A stretch of DNA of 11,465 nucleotides from Erysipelotrichaceae bacterium (GTDB lineage Bacteria; Bacillota_I; Bacilli_A; Erysipelotrichales; Erysipelotrichaceae). Every line of letters starts with the position of its first letter. Position 1 is the first letter of the stretch. Where the stretch lies: contig CAAEVI010000041.1 in NCBI GenBank assembly GCA_900759455.1, positions 1 through 11,465 of the forward strand, written 5' to 3'. The position numbers and the translations under genes were made by a program. Below the pieces are notes generated by a model, which was not told the origin of the DNA, did not search any database, and was given only the letters and a program-made list of their open reading frames with translations. Positions 1-6,729 of this stretch are shown here, piece by piece.

Positions 1-100
1 ACATCACTGTTAACGACTTGTGGTTCGCTACACTTGGCGGTAACTACCTGTGGTTGGTTTATCTCCAACTGAATTCGTGCCATGCCCGGCACACACAATG
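1..100. other. Left-edge non-coding stretch with a 30-bp-period repeat
   Basis: I recognise no gene here. The 15-mer TAACGACTTGTGGTT at 11-25 recurs as TAACTACCTGTGGTT at 41-55, a period of exactly 30 bp with 13 of 15 matches. A small hairpin (GTGCC 77-81 with GGCAC 88-92) follows. Two + frames are open from the left edge and end at TGA inside the segment, and the 30-bp period keeps a 10-residue repeat in both. It could therefore be the tail of a repetitive coding or non-coding element, possibly an insertion-element end, but nothing visible here settles that. Confidence 0.3.
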
Positions 101-136
101 AAAAGCATCCGCTTTCACAAGCCGATGCTTTTTTTT
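101..136 (+). terminator. Rho-independent terminator of an off-window gene or element
   Basis: AAAAGCATC (101-109) pairs with GATGCTTTT (124-132). An inner helix GCTT/AAGC (111-114 with 119-122) continues across a C-C mismatch, and the T run extends to 136. Its orientation ends a + strand transcript entering from the left and separates it from the HIT gene. Confidence 0.85.
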
Positions 137-173
137 CACGCCTTTTTCTGTTACAATAGCAACAGATTGGAGG
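129..173 (+). promoter_or_regulatory. Promoter and RBS of the HIT-family gene
   Basis: A -10 like box TACAAT lies at 152-157. The -35 region falls in the T tract of the preceding terminator and is poor. The Shine-Dalgarno GGAGG (169-173) sits 9 bases before the ATG at 183 and fixes that start. Confidence 0.5.
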
Positions 174-182
174 TAGACAACG

Positions 183-584
183 ATGTGTATTTTCTGTGAT
201 ATCGCACAGGGGAAGATCCCTTCTTCCACGATTTACGAAGATGACAAAGTCATTGCTTTTCTTGATCTTTCCCAGGTGACCAAAGGACATACGCTGGTCG
301 TGCCGAAACAGCATTACGACAACTTTTTGAGCTGTGAAGAAGAAACGCTGGCCCATCTGATGAAAGTTGCATCCATGCTGGGCCGGCATATCATGCAAAA
401 AACAAATGCAGCCGGCATGAACATCCTCAGCAATGTCAATGAGGCTGCCGGACAAAGCGTCATGCATTTCCATGTGCATCTCATTCCGCGCTATGATACA
501 TCCGATGCCATTACGCTGGAATTCAATCCGTCCCCGAAACAGGACATGGATGCGCTGAAAGAACTGCTGACATACAGCAAATAA
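183..584 (+). CDS. HIT family nucleotide-binding hydrolase (HinT/Hit-like)
   Basis: This 133-residue protein has the full histidine-triad signature: AGQSV followed by H95-F-H97-V-H99-LIPR. The central/last histidines of the triad act as the nucleophile region that attacks the alpha-phosphate of nucleoside phosphoramidates or dinucleotides in this cytoplasmic family. An N-terminal CxxC (C2, C5) matches the zinc-binding pair found in many Firmicute Hit proteins. Length is normal for the family. It is preceded by a good GGAGG, carries its own promoter, and ends within a bidirectional terminator, so it is monocistronic. The substrate cannot be read from the sequence; purine nucleoside phosphoramidate or Ap4A-type hydrolysis is a family-level expectation. 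Confidence 0.93.
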   Translation: MCIFCDIAQGKIPSSTIYEDDKVIAFLDLSQVTKGHTLVVPKQHYDNFLSCEEETLAHLMKVASMLGRHIMQKTNAAGMNILSNVNEAAGQSVMHFHVHLIPRYDTSDAITLEFNPSPKQDMDALKELLTYSK

Positions 585-609
585 AAAAATTCCGTTACGG
601 AATTTTTTT
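583..609. terminator. Bidirectional terminator between convergent genes
   Basis: AAAAAAATTCCG (583-594) and CGGAATTTTTTT (598-609) are perfectly complementary around a TTA loop. The hairpin has a T run in both directions. It overlaps the HIT stop codon (582-584) and the stop of the converging minus-strand gene (608-610), so one hairpin serves both transcripts. Confidence 0.88.
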
Positions 610-1513
610 ATTTTGTCTTTTCTTCACTTGTCGGTTGCTCACTACTGCTGCTGAGATTTCCCCGGTTGACTTCCTCGACGCGATAGCCGTTGCCGCCTTT
701 CTTTGCAAGATGCGCATTCAGCTTGTCTGCCACCTCGTCCTGTGTATCCTTGGAATCGACGCTCAGCAATAATTTTTCACCGTACGCATTGGCATCCATG
801 ATGACGCCCGAATCATTGATCGAAGGGAAAACGACCATATAATAAATCGTACTGCTCTGTTTTTTCAGCTGCTTCTGTTCATCGCTGCTGTTTACGCTTC
901 CCTCGGCACTGAGCTCATACACCGCCACCAGACGATCACTGTTTTCCTCGCTTTTGGATTTCATGAATGCTTCGTAAATCAGTTCAGATGATTTCAGCGT
1001 CACATCTTCCATGCTGTAGAAATCGGTAAAGTCGTTATCCAGGATCGAATCCAGATGTTTTTCCAGATAGGAGTCGGCATGTTTGCTCAGGCTGTCCAGC
1101 AGGGTCTGCGGAATGGCCGAAGCATTTTCATAACGGTCCGGCAGCCCTTCCACCGTAACGACACGAACCAGATTGACCGGTTCCAGATGATACTGCTGGG
1201 CCAGATCACGGTCATACTCAACGGAAATAGTGAGCTGATCCCCGTTTTTAAGATTTTCGTTTGGCGTGACCGTAAAGCGCAGCGAATCATAAAAATCCTG
1301 CAGACGCTGATTCACGCTGACCTCTTCACTGGTTACCTTTACGCTCGCACTGCCGTTCTCTCCGCTGTAGCGCAGGGAAAGATGTTTCGTAACATCGATC
1401 TCACTGGTGCGCAGAAAGAAAAAATAGGCGATGAAAAAAAGAGAAAAGATCAGACAGGCCATCCAGACAAAGAAAAAACTCTTGTCCTGGATCTTTTTTT
1501 TATTTATTTCCAT
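608..1513 (-). CDS. Membrane-anchored extracytoplasmic protein (TcaA/YvbJ-like outer domain)
   Basis: The 301-residue protein has a short basic N-terminus (KKK), one transmembrane helix at about residues 13-34, and a long hydrophilic remainder predicted outside the cell. Residues about 40-125 contain YSGENGSASVKV, NLKNGDQLTISVEYD and VEGLPD. From memory these resemble a repeated domain in Firmicute zinc-ribbon membrane proteins of the TcaA/YvbJ type. This protein lacks the N-terminal zinc ribbon those proteins carry. Residues about 125-275 form a second mixed region with no motif I can name, and the tail is Ser/Glu rich. AAGGTG precedes the ATG by a normal distance. It lies 44 bp downstream of recG on the same strand and is probably cotranscribed. 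A role in cell-envelope sensing or maintenance is inference only. Confidence 0.8.
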   Translation of the reverse strand: MEINKKKIQDKSFFFVWMACLIFSLFFIAYFFFLRTSEIDVTKHLSLRYSGENGSASVKVTSEEVSVNQRLQDFYDSLRFTVTPNENLKNGDQLTISVEYDRDLAQQYHLEPVNLVRVVTVEGLPDRYENASAIPQTLLDSLSKHADSYLEKHLDSILDNDFTDFYSMEDVTLKSSELIYEAFMKSKSEENSDRLVAVYELSAEGSVNSSDEQKQLKKQSSTIYYMVVFPSINDSGVIMDANAYGEKLLLSVDSKDTQDEVADKLNAHLAKKGGNGYRVEEVNRGNLSSSSEQPTSEEKTK

Positions 1514-1543
1514 GTATTCACCTTGTTTCTATCATTTGGTGTA

Positions 1544-1549
1544 ATTATA
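1544..1549 (-). promoter_or_regulatory. Possible internal promoter for the 608-1513 gene
   Basis: A perfect TATAAT on the minus strand lies in the 44-bp gap after recG. No convincing -35 is present at the right spacing, so this may only supplement read-through from recG. Confidence 0.35.
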
Positions 1550-1557
1550 TCATAAAG

Positions 1558-3570
1558 CTAATCAAAATAAGCAGCTTTTTTCACTGCCTCCTCGATGTAA
1601 GCCTGCAGCGGCGCATAGGCCGCTTCATCCAGATGATCCAGAACATAGGCGGCATCCTCACGGGCAGCCTCCAGCATTTTCTCATCTGTAATGACATTGG
1701 CCAGCACAAAGCCGGGCACGCCGCTTTGTCTGGTTCCCAGCAAATCCCCCGGTCCGCGCAGCTTCAGATCATATTTTGAAATTTCAAAGCCGTCACTGGT
1801 CTTTTCCAGCATTTTCAGCCTTGCCAGGGCATCTTGATCATTGGTGGCGCTCAACAGGAAGCAATATCCTTTATGCGTTCCGCGGCCCACCCGCCCCCGC
1901 AGCTGATGGATCGTCGACAGACCGAAGCGATGGGCATCATAGATGATCATGATATTGGCGTTTTTGACATCGATCCCGACTTCGATGACGGTAGTCGAAA
2001 CAAGAAACTGCAGCTCGCCGGCAGCGAAGCGTTCCATGACTTCCTGTTTCTCTTCCCCGCTCATGCGCCCGTGCAGAAGCCCGATGCGGTAACGTTTGCC
2101 CAAAAGCGCATTCATTCCCTGATAAATATCCATGACATTGCGCAGCGGCATTTCCTCGTTTTTTTCAATGGCCGGACACACCACATAACATTGCTCGCCT
2201 TCATCCACCAGCGTGAGCACTTGTTCCAGGATCTTCTGCATGCTGGAAGAATGGATCATCCTGGTTTCGATCGGCATGCGGCCCTGCGGCAGCTGGGCGA
2301 TGATGGAGACATCCATGTCACCGAATAAAGACTGTGCCAGCGTTCGCGGGATCGGTGTAGCACTCATCAGCAGAAAATCGACCTTCTCGCCTTTTTCCAG
2401 CAGCTGACGGCGCTGCTGGACACCGAATCGCTGCTGTTCATCCGCAACGACCATGCCGAGATCGTAAAAGCTGACGCTTTCCTGAAACAGGGCATGCGTA
2501 CCGACAATGATATCGATTTCGTTGTTCGCCAGATCTTGCAGGACCTTCTTTTTTTCGGAAGGCTTCAAAGAGGAACAGAGCAGTTCCACCCGCACATCGT
2601 GATCCGCGAAGAGCCGCTGCAGATTCTCACAGTGCTGACGCGCCAGGATCTCGGTCGGTGCCAGAAAAGCTCCCTGCTTGTGCGCCAGCACGCAGGCGTA
2701 CAGGCCAAAGGCCGCCACCATGGTCTTGCCGCAGCCGACATCTCCCTGCAGCATACGCATCATGACTTTTTCATCGGACAAGTCACGCAGGATATCCATG
2801 ATGGCCTGCTGCTGATCAGATGTCAGCTGAAACGGCAGTGATTTGGCCAAGGCAAACACTTCATCCGTGGAAAAATGCTTCGCATTGCCTCTTGCGATCG
2901 GCCGATTTTCCGCCTTGATTGCCTGCATCACCAGCTGAAAGCGGAAAAACTCCTCGTATTTCAAATGCCGCAAAGCCTGCCGCAGCTGTTCTTTGTCTGC
3001 GGGAAAATGCACCCAGTACAGCGCCTGGGCACGGCTGCACAGACGATAGCGCTCAACTAAGGTCGGCGGCAGAAAATCTGCAAGCTCACTGCCGCACAGA
3101 TCATATGCTTTTTTGATCAGACGGCGAACGTCGTTTTGACGCATGCCCTCCTTTAAATTATAGACCGGATGAATGCCCTGCAGTTCAGCGAGCGGCTTCA
3201 TTTGATACTGAGCCGCGGTGATCCGGCCGTTTCCGTTATACTTACCGAAGACCGTGATCGTTTTCCCTTCCTGAAACTGTGACACCCAGGGACGGTTAAA
3301 CAGCGTTACCTGAAACTCCTCCTGGTCTTCTGACAGGATCGAAAAACGTGTCATCGTCTTGTTTCTGCCTAAACGGATCATCCGTGCACGCTGCACGATG
3401 ATCCCCTCACAGACAATATTGTCATTGATGTTCCAGTCCCGGGACGCGCTTTTTGCCACGATCTCATAGCGGAAAGGATAATAAGTCAGCAGATCCTGGA
3501 CACAGCTGATCCCCATCGTCTGCAGCTGCTGCTGGCGCCGCTCAGTTATTCTCAGTGCCTTGAGTTCCAT
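1558..3570 (-). CDS. recG: ATP-dependent DNA helicase RecG
   Basis: This 670-residue superfamily 2 helicase remodels stalled replication forks and branched recombination intermediates. The N-terminal wedge/OB region (about 1-220) is followed by the motor. Visible motifs are Walker A GDVGCGKT (276-283), APTEILA (304-310), DEQQ (377-380), SATPIPRT (403-410), LLHGRMS, STTVIEVGIDVKNA and the QLRGRVGRG arginine finger. Length fits the family (about 670-690). One oddity: motif II reads DEQQRFGV where RecG proteins usually have DEQHRFGV. The start overlaps the end of the upstream membrane-protein gene by 19 bp, and no Shine-Dalgarno is visible before the ATG at 3570, which suggests translational coupling. 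It is the middle gene of a three-gene minus-strand operon. Confidence 0.97.
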   Translation of the reverse strand: MELKALRITERRQQQLQTMGISCVQDLLTYYPFRYEIVAKSASRDWNINDNIVCEGIIVQRARMIRLGRNKTMTRFSILSEDQEEFQVTLFNRPWVSQFQEGKTITVFGKYNGNGRITAAQYQMKPLAELQGIHPVYNLKEGMRQNDVRRLIKKAYDLCGSELADFLPPTLVERYRLCSRAQALYWVHFPADKEQLRQALRHLKYEEFFRFQLVMQAIKAENRPIARGNAKHFSTDEVFALAKSLPFQLTSDQQQAIMDILRDLSDEKVMMRMLQGDVGCGKTMVAAFGLYACVLAHKQGAFLAPTEILARQHCENLQRLFADHDVRVELLCSSLKPSEKKKVLQDLANNEIDIIVGTHALFQESVSFYDLGMVVADEQQRFGVQQRRQLLEKGEKVDFLLMSATPIPRTLAQSLFGDMDVSIIAQLPQGRMPIETRMIHSSSMQKILEQVLTLVDEGEQCYVVCPAIEKNEEMPLRNVMDIYQGMNALLGKRYRIGLLHGRMSGEEKQEVMERFAAGELQFLVSTTVIEVGIDVKNANIMIIYDAHRFGLSTIHQLRGRVGRGTHKGYCFLLSATNDQDALARLKMLEKTSDGFEISKYDLKLRGPGDLLGTRQSGVPGFVLANVITDEKMLEAAREDAAYVLDHLDEAAYAPLQAYIEEAVKKAAYFD

Positions 3571-4349
3571 GCGGATTCACACAATGCAGCGATCCATCCC
3601 ATCCACAGCACATACAGACAGGAAAACAAAACAGCCGCTATCACCTGCATCAGCAAAAACATCATCACGGCGCTGTCATAAAACTGATTGGTAACCATGG
3701 AAAGCAATAACGTTCCCACTTCCATCCAGCGATTCATCGTCACTCCGATATTCAGGATCAAGACATGCGGCAGCAGACTGGAAATCATGACCTCAAGACC
3801 CATTGAGAAAATATACAGCATGCAGTACACTACAGCGAGCGCCGCACATGCCCCGATCACGGCTTTCCATACTTTTGCCATGGACTTCAGCGCCCCGCCC
3901 ACGATGCGCCATGGACTTTTCGTTCCCTGAAAAACCTGATAAAAGCAGAACAGCTGAAAAGCCGGCGCGAAGAAGGCATACAGATAAGCAATGATGCCGA
4001 TCATAACATAAAGGTCCACAAAAGCCACAAACAAATAATACAGGGCGATCGTAAAGAAATACAGGATCGTTTCCAGCACCAGCATGCCGATGCATTCCCT
4101 GAAATAGATTGTCTTTTCCGCTTTGGCCATGCCGGCCGCCATGCGGAAGAAAAACCGCATGTAAACATACGTTGAAATCAGATTCAGGATCCAAAAGCCG
4201 ATAATGGTCGCCGCATCATGCACAATGGCTCCCAAAACAACAGAAAACAACGTATACAGGACAAAATAAAGCAGGCTCAGGATCGAAAACTGAACATACT
4301 GCCGTTTCAGATTTAGAGATCCTTTCATTCTGCTGTATAATTCTTTCAT
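3552..4349 (-). CDS. Polytopic membrane protein, unknown function
   Basis: The product is 265 residues with about six hydrophobic helices and little soluble domain. The region just after residue 140 (GTKSPWRIVGGALKSMAKVWKAVIG) is a basic amphipathic loop. I do not recognise the family with confidence; several Firmicutes carry uncharacterised integral membrane proteins of this size. I start it at the ATG at 4347-4349 rather than the in-frame GTG at 4358, because GAGGTG at 4356-4361 then serves as a Shine-Dalgarno 6 bases upstream, whereas the GTG would lie inside its own RBS. Its 3' end overlaps recG by 19 bp, so the two are cotranscribed and probably translationally coupled. Confidence 0.82.
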   Translation of the reverse strand: MKELYSRMKGSLNLKRQYVQFSILSLLYFVLYTLFSVVLGAIVHDAATIIGFWILNLISTYVYMRFFFRMAAGMAKAEKTIYFRECIGMLVLETILYFFTIALYYLFVAFVDLYVMIGIIAYLYAFFAPAFQLFCFYQVFQGTKSPWRIVGGALKSMAKVWKAVIGACAALAVVYCMLYIFSMGLEVMISSLLPHVLILNIGVTMNRWMEVGTLLLSMVTNQFYDSAVMMFLLMQVIAAVLFSCLYVLWMGWIAALCESAWNSRH

Positions 4350-4372
4350 TGTCAACACCTCAATTCTTTCCT

Positions 4373-4400
4373 ATTATAATCGATTTCAATGAAAAACAAA
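4373..4400 (-). promoter_or_regulatory. Promoter of the membrane protein-recG operon
   Basis: Reading on the minus strand, a weak -35 TTTGTT (4395-4400) is followed after 16 bases by TATAAT (4373-4378). The -35 overlaps the U tail of the preceding gene's terminator. Confidence 0.5.
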
Positions 4401-4419
4401 AGCCTGTTCACACAGGCTT
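4390..4419 (-). terminator. Terminator of the PH-like membrane protein gene
   Basis: On the minus strand AAGCCTGT and ACAGGCTT form an 8-bp stem closed by a GTGA (GNRA) tetraloop, using + positions 4412-4419 and 4400-4407. It is followed by TTGTTTTTC. Confidence 0.85.
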
Positions 4420-4428
4420 CAAGGATCC

Positions 4429-4881
4429 TCAAATATGCTGCTTGCCGATCGGCATCTCCACATCCGGCACGTACTGACGGAAATAGTGCTCGATCTTGCG
4501 CCGGGACAGCGAGTTGAACGTCAGACTGGTCCCGTCCCGCAGCGTAACGCTCAGCGTATCACGGAAGATGCCGCAACAATACTGCCACTGTGCCACATCC
4601 TGCCAGAACAAAATGTAACAGCCATCATGATCCTGTGCGTCATAAAACACCACATAACGGTCAAAAAACTCACAAATCGTGCTGTTGTTTCCTACTCCCA
4701 GCTGATAACAGGTCAAAGCCAAAAGCGCAATGCCGATCACTTTCTGATTCAATGAAAACAGGATCACTGATGCCGCCAAAAACGCAAAAAGAACCGGGTA
4801 TGGCTTTGATTTCACGCAGTCCAGTTTCGTACCATAACCGGGCAGATTCCATTTCTTCAGATGTTTGCTTTTTATACGCAT
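4429..4881 (-). CDS. Small membrane protein with PH-like (YcxB-type) C-terminal domain
   Basis: The 150-residue protein has a basic N-terminus and two close hydrophobic helices (about residues 27-58). A soluble beta-rich domain follows: RYVVFYDAQDHDGCYILFWQDV, then SVTLRDGTSLTFNSLSRRKIEHYFRQYV. Paired N-terminal helices followed by a short domain that reads like a bacterial PH-like or YcxB-like fold is a common Firmicute architecture; that assignment is inference from pattern. The ATG at 4879-4881 is preferred over the in-frame GTG at 4890, because GAGGTG (4888-4893) is a well-spaced RBS for the ATG. The gene has its own promoter and terminator. Function is unknown. Confidence 0.75.
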   Translation of the reverse strand: MRIKSKHLKKWNLPGYGTKLDCVKSKPYPVLFAFLAASVILFSLNQKVIGIALLALTCYQLGVGNNSTICEFFDRYVVFYDAQDHDGCYILFWQDVAQWQYCCGIFRDTLSVTLRDGTSLTFNSLSRRKIEHYFRQYVPDVEMPIGKQHI

Positions 4882-4907
4882 AAAAAACACCTCTTAGTTC
4901 TGTCATT

Positions 4908-4935
4908 ATTATAAATCATTATGGTACCGAATCAA
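4908..4935 (-). promoter_or_regulatory. Promoter of the PH-like membrane protein gene
   Basis: On the minus strand TTGATT (4930-4935) is followed after 16 bases by TATAAT (4908-4913), about 15 bases upstream of the GAGGTG RBS. Confidence 0.62.
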
Positions 4936-4988
4936 TACATTCACATAATTCCACTTATTTTTAGACATTTTCGTGCTTTCCCCGCCGC

Positions 4989-5033
4989 TTTTCTTTTTTT
5001 CGCTCATGCGCTATAATACAGAAAAAAGAAAGG
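4989..5033 (+). promoter_or_regulatory. Promoter and RBS of mscS
   Basis: A perfect TATAAT lies at 5012-5017 with a T-rich weak -35 (TTTTCT, 4989-4994) 17 bases upstream. AAAGG (5029-5033) sits 9 bases before the ATG at 5043. The rest of the divergent 4882-5042 spacer shows nothing further. Confidence 0.58.
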
Positions 5034-5042
5034 CGTGATAAC

Positions 5043-5918
5043 ATGGATTTGATCCGACAGCTGAATCAGTGGGGCAACAACAGCATCCTGCAATACGGAC
5101 TGGCCGATACTATCATTACGATCGCCCTGATCCTGATCATTTCGGCACTGGTCTCCAAATATCTGACTCATTTGATCAAGCGGCTCAAGCCGCGCAATCA
5201 GATCGTGCTTCTCAAGGCAAAGAAGATCGTGATCTTTGCCATTGCCGGCTATGCGATCCTGACCCTGTTCGTGCCGGCCAAGGCGATCCTCAATCCGTTG
5301 CTGGCAAGCGGAGGCATCGTTGCCGTCGTTCTCGGTCTTGCGGCCCAGGAAACAGTCGGTAACCTGATCAGCGGTTTTATGATCCTGCTGTTTCGCCCTT
5401 TTCATATCGATGATCTGGTTCGTGTCAATAACGGACAATACCTGGGCACGGTCGTGGAAATCACCGTGCGTCATACGGTGATCCAGACATTGGAGAACAC
5501 CCGCATCATCATTCCGAATTCACAAATGAACACGGCGGTCCTGGAAAATATCTCCGATATCCATTCTTCCAAAGCGGACTTTCTCTACGTCAGCATCGCC
5601 TATGACAGTGATCTGGAAAAAGCAATATCCATCATCCAGCAGGAAGTGGCCGCCCATCCCAAATACTGTGACCCGCGCAGCGAGGAAGACAAGAAAAACA
5701 ACATGCCTGCCGTAATTGTACGTGTTACCGATTTTAAAGACAGCGGCATCGAACTGCGGGCAACAGTCTACTCCAATGATAATTCCAACTGTTTTGTGAT
5801 GCTTTCCGATCTGCGCATTGCCCTCAAAAAACGTTTTGATCAGGAAGGAATCGAAATGCCGTATCCGAAACGCGATGTTTACATCAAAGAAATCAAAAAA
5901 AGTGAGGAACTGCAGTAA
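5043..5918 (+). CDS. mscS: MscS-family small-conductance mechanosensitive channel
   Basis: This 291-residue protein matches the minimal MscS plan (E. coli MscS is 286). TM1 lies at about 20-40, TM2 at about 58-78, and the pore helix TM3 at about 84-117. The pore helix shows the Gly/Ala-packed pattern ASGGIVAVVLGLAAQ and the LISGFMILLFRPF exit. The cytoplasmic beta domain follows (GQYLGTVVEI, RIIIPNSQM, LENISD), ending in the alpha/beta C-terminal cage. Homoheptamers in the inner membrane open when membrane tension rises and release solutes after osmotic downshock. The gene is monocistronic with its own promoter. Its nearest clear terminators are 125-195 bases downstream, beyond a structured intergenic element. 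Confidence 0.93.
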   Translation: MDLIRQLNQWGNNSILQYGLADTIITIALILIISALVSKYLTHLIKRLKPRNQIVLLKAKKIVIFAIAGYAILTLFVPAKAILNPLLASGGIVAVVLGLAAQETVGNLISGFMILLFRPFHIDDLVRVNNGQYLGTVVEITVRHTVIQTLENTRIIIPNSQMNTAVLENISDIHSSKADFLYVSIAYDSDLEKAISIIQQEVAAHPKYCDPRSEEDKKNNMPAVIVRVTDFKDSGIELRATVYSNDNSNCFVMLSDLRIALKKRFDQEGIEMPYPKRDVYIKEIKKSEELQ

Positions 5919-5947
5919 TTTCGACAAATATTTTCATAGAAGACGGA

Positions 5948-6068
5948 TATACTAACAGTGACAGATGAAAAAGATCTGTCGTACGCAAAACATCCCTAGA
6001 AAATCCCTATTTTGCGTATATCATTCTATCCCCTAATTCGGAAAGGCCCGCAGCAATGCGGGTCTTTC
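5948..6068 (+). ncRNA. Candidate small RNA with C-rich CCCUA motifs
   Basis: This is a proposal from structure alone. A -10 like TATACT (5948-5953) is followed at the expected start (about 5960) by a perfect hairpin: GACAGAT 5960-5966 with ATCTGTC 5974-5980. A second perfect 9-bp hairpin follows, TACGCAAAA 5982-5990 with TTTTGCGTA 6010-6018. Its 19-base loop carries ATCCCTA twice (5992-5998, 6003-6009). A third copy, ATCCCCTA (6028-6035), sits in the single-stranded linker before an 11-bp terminator stem (6041-6068). Loop-displayed UCCCU-type motifs are the seed class used by Firmicute sRNAs such as RsaE/RoxS to pair with Shine-Dalgarno sequences. There is no good -35 (TCGACA at 5921 is 21 bases away), so it could instead be processed from the mscS 3' UTR. 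Confidence 0.45.
6041..6068 (+). terminator. Terminator hairpin of the sRNA candidate/mscS transcript
   Basis: GAAAGGCCCGC (6041-6051) pairs with GCGGGTCTTTC (6058-6068) around AGCAAT, with one G-U pair. The U-rich part is mostly inside the stem, so termination may rely on the second hairpin immediately downstream. Confidence 0.6.
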
Positions 6069-6076
6069 TCATGATT

Positions 6077-6114
6077 AAAACAGGATCTTCATCCGAAAGA
6101 TCCTGTTTTTTTTT
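6077..6114. terminator. Bidirectional terminator between mscS region and lipoprotein gene
   Basis: AAAACAGGATCTT (6077-6089) pairs with AAGATCCTGTTTT (6097-6109). Nine Ts follow on the + strand (6106-6114). On the minus strand the tail is TTTTAAT, weaker, and lies just after the lipoprotein stop codon at 6116-6118. Confidence 0.85.
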
Positions 6115-6115
6115 G

Positions 6116-6556
6116 CTATTTGCAGACAGCGCCTTCCTCTTCCATGAATTGAACGAATTCATCCAGCTTCATGTCGCTTTCGTCGGCATCGATGCCCATG
6201 GACTTCATGAACGCTCCGTCAGCGGATGCATCCATCTTAACTTCCGCATGCAGCACGCCGTCCTTGCTCTCCAGTTTTACTTCAACACCGTCCTCTTCGT
6301 CATAACCGATACTTTCGAGGATCGCAGGCTTCATCGCAGCCAGCTGCTCCTCGTTCAGATCCACGCCTACATCCATTCCGATGCCCACTGTCATCGTCTT
6401 GATGATATTGTCATCCGCCTCCAGCGTAAGGACAATTTCCTGGCCGCTTTCCTTAAACGTACAGGCTTTGGTCTCCTTTTTCGTTGCCTCATTCGCACTG
6501 CCGCATCCCGCCAACAGCAACAATGCCGCAGCTGCCCCAATTAATTGCTTTTTCAT
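6116..6556 (-). CDS. Small secreted lipoprotein (DUF1307/YehR-like)
   Basis: The precursor is 146 residues. A basic MKKQ start and a hydrophobic core are followed by the lipobox LLAGC, with the lipidated Cys at about residue 18, so the mature protein should be membrane-anchored on the outer face. The mature part is acidic. CTFKESGQEIVLTLEADDN is followed by a helix-rich middle and ends in VCK, leaving Cys residues near both ends of the domain that could pair. Size and layout resemble Firmicute YehR/DUF1307 lipoproteins, but I hold that loosely. AGGAGG (6565-6570) is ideally placed. The gene has its own promoter. The upstream leader is nearly the same as that of the small gene at 6842-6997. 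Confidence 0.85.
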   Translation of the reverse strand: MKKQLIGAAAALLLLAGCGSANEATKKETKACTFKESGQEIVLTLEADDNIIKTMTVGIGMDVGVDLNEEQLAAMKPAILESIGYDEEDGVEVKLESKDGVLHAEVKMDASADGAFMKSMGIDADESDMKLDEFVQFMEEEGAVCK

Positions 6557-6582
6557 TCCTTTATCCTCCTATAGTTACTCTT

Positions 6583-6588
6583 ATTATA
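6583..6588 (-). promoter_or_regulatory. -10 box of the lipoprotein gene
   Basis: On the minus strand TATAAT stands 12 bases before AGGAGG. The -35 region at the right spacing is not consensus. Confidence 0.5.
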
Positions 6589-6590
6589 AC

Positions 6591-6729
6591 AGAAAGGTAA
6601 AGCAAACGGTTTCATTATTTATTTAAAATGTATACAGTTAACAATTATCTTCTTAAATGTCAAATACACAGGATCGTCATATCCTTAATTCTGAGCGTAA
6701 AGCTGCATCCAGATCATCTTGATGTACTC
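6591..6729. other. AT-rich intergenic stretch, nothing assigned
   Basis: This lies upstream of the lipoprotein promoter and downstream of the next terminator. I see only short palindromes (GTATAC at about 6630, GTTAAC at about 6637) and no coding pattern, RNA gene or repeat on either strand. Confidence 0.5.

Noticed and set aside
1055..1555. 166-codon + strand open frame opposite the 608-1513 gene
   Set aside because: Composition and lack of RBS mark it as an antisense shadow; the minus-strand gene has an RBS, one clear TM helix and a domain pattern.
1834..2841. Several + strand open frames within recG
   Set aside because: All lie opposite conserved RecG helicase motifs and have no initiation signals.
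4879..4890. GTG start at 4890 (and likewise GTG at 4358 and the upstream ATG of the 7063 gene)
   Set aside because: In each case the earlier start overlaps the Shine-Dalgarno that is well spaced to the later ATG, so the later ATG is used.
5004..5474. Minus-strand open frame opposite mscS
   Set aside because: A His/Asp/Gln-rich shadow of the MscS coding sequence, ending across its promoter.
5955..6068. Riboswitch, T-box or SRP RNA reading of the structured region after mscS
   Set aside because: No downstream + strand gene to control, and none of the conserved core motifs of T-box, SRP or common riboswitch classes is visible.
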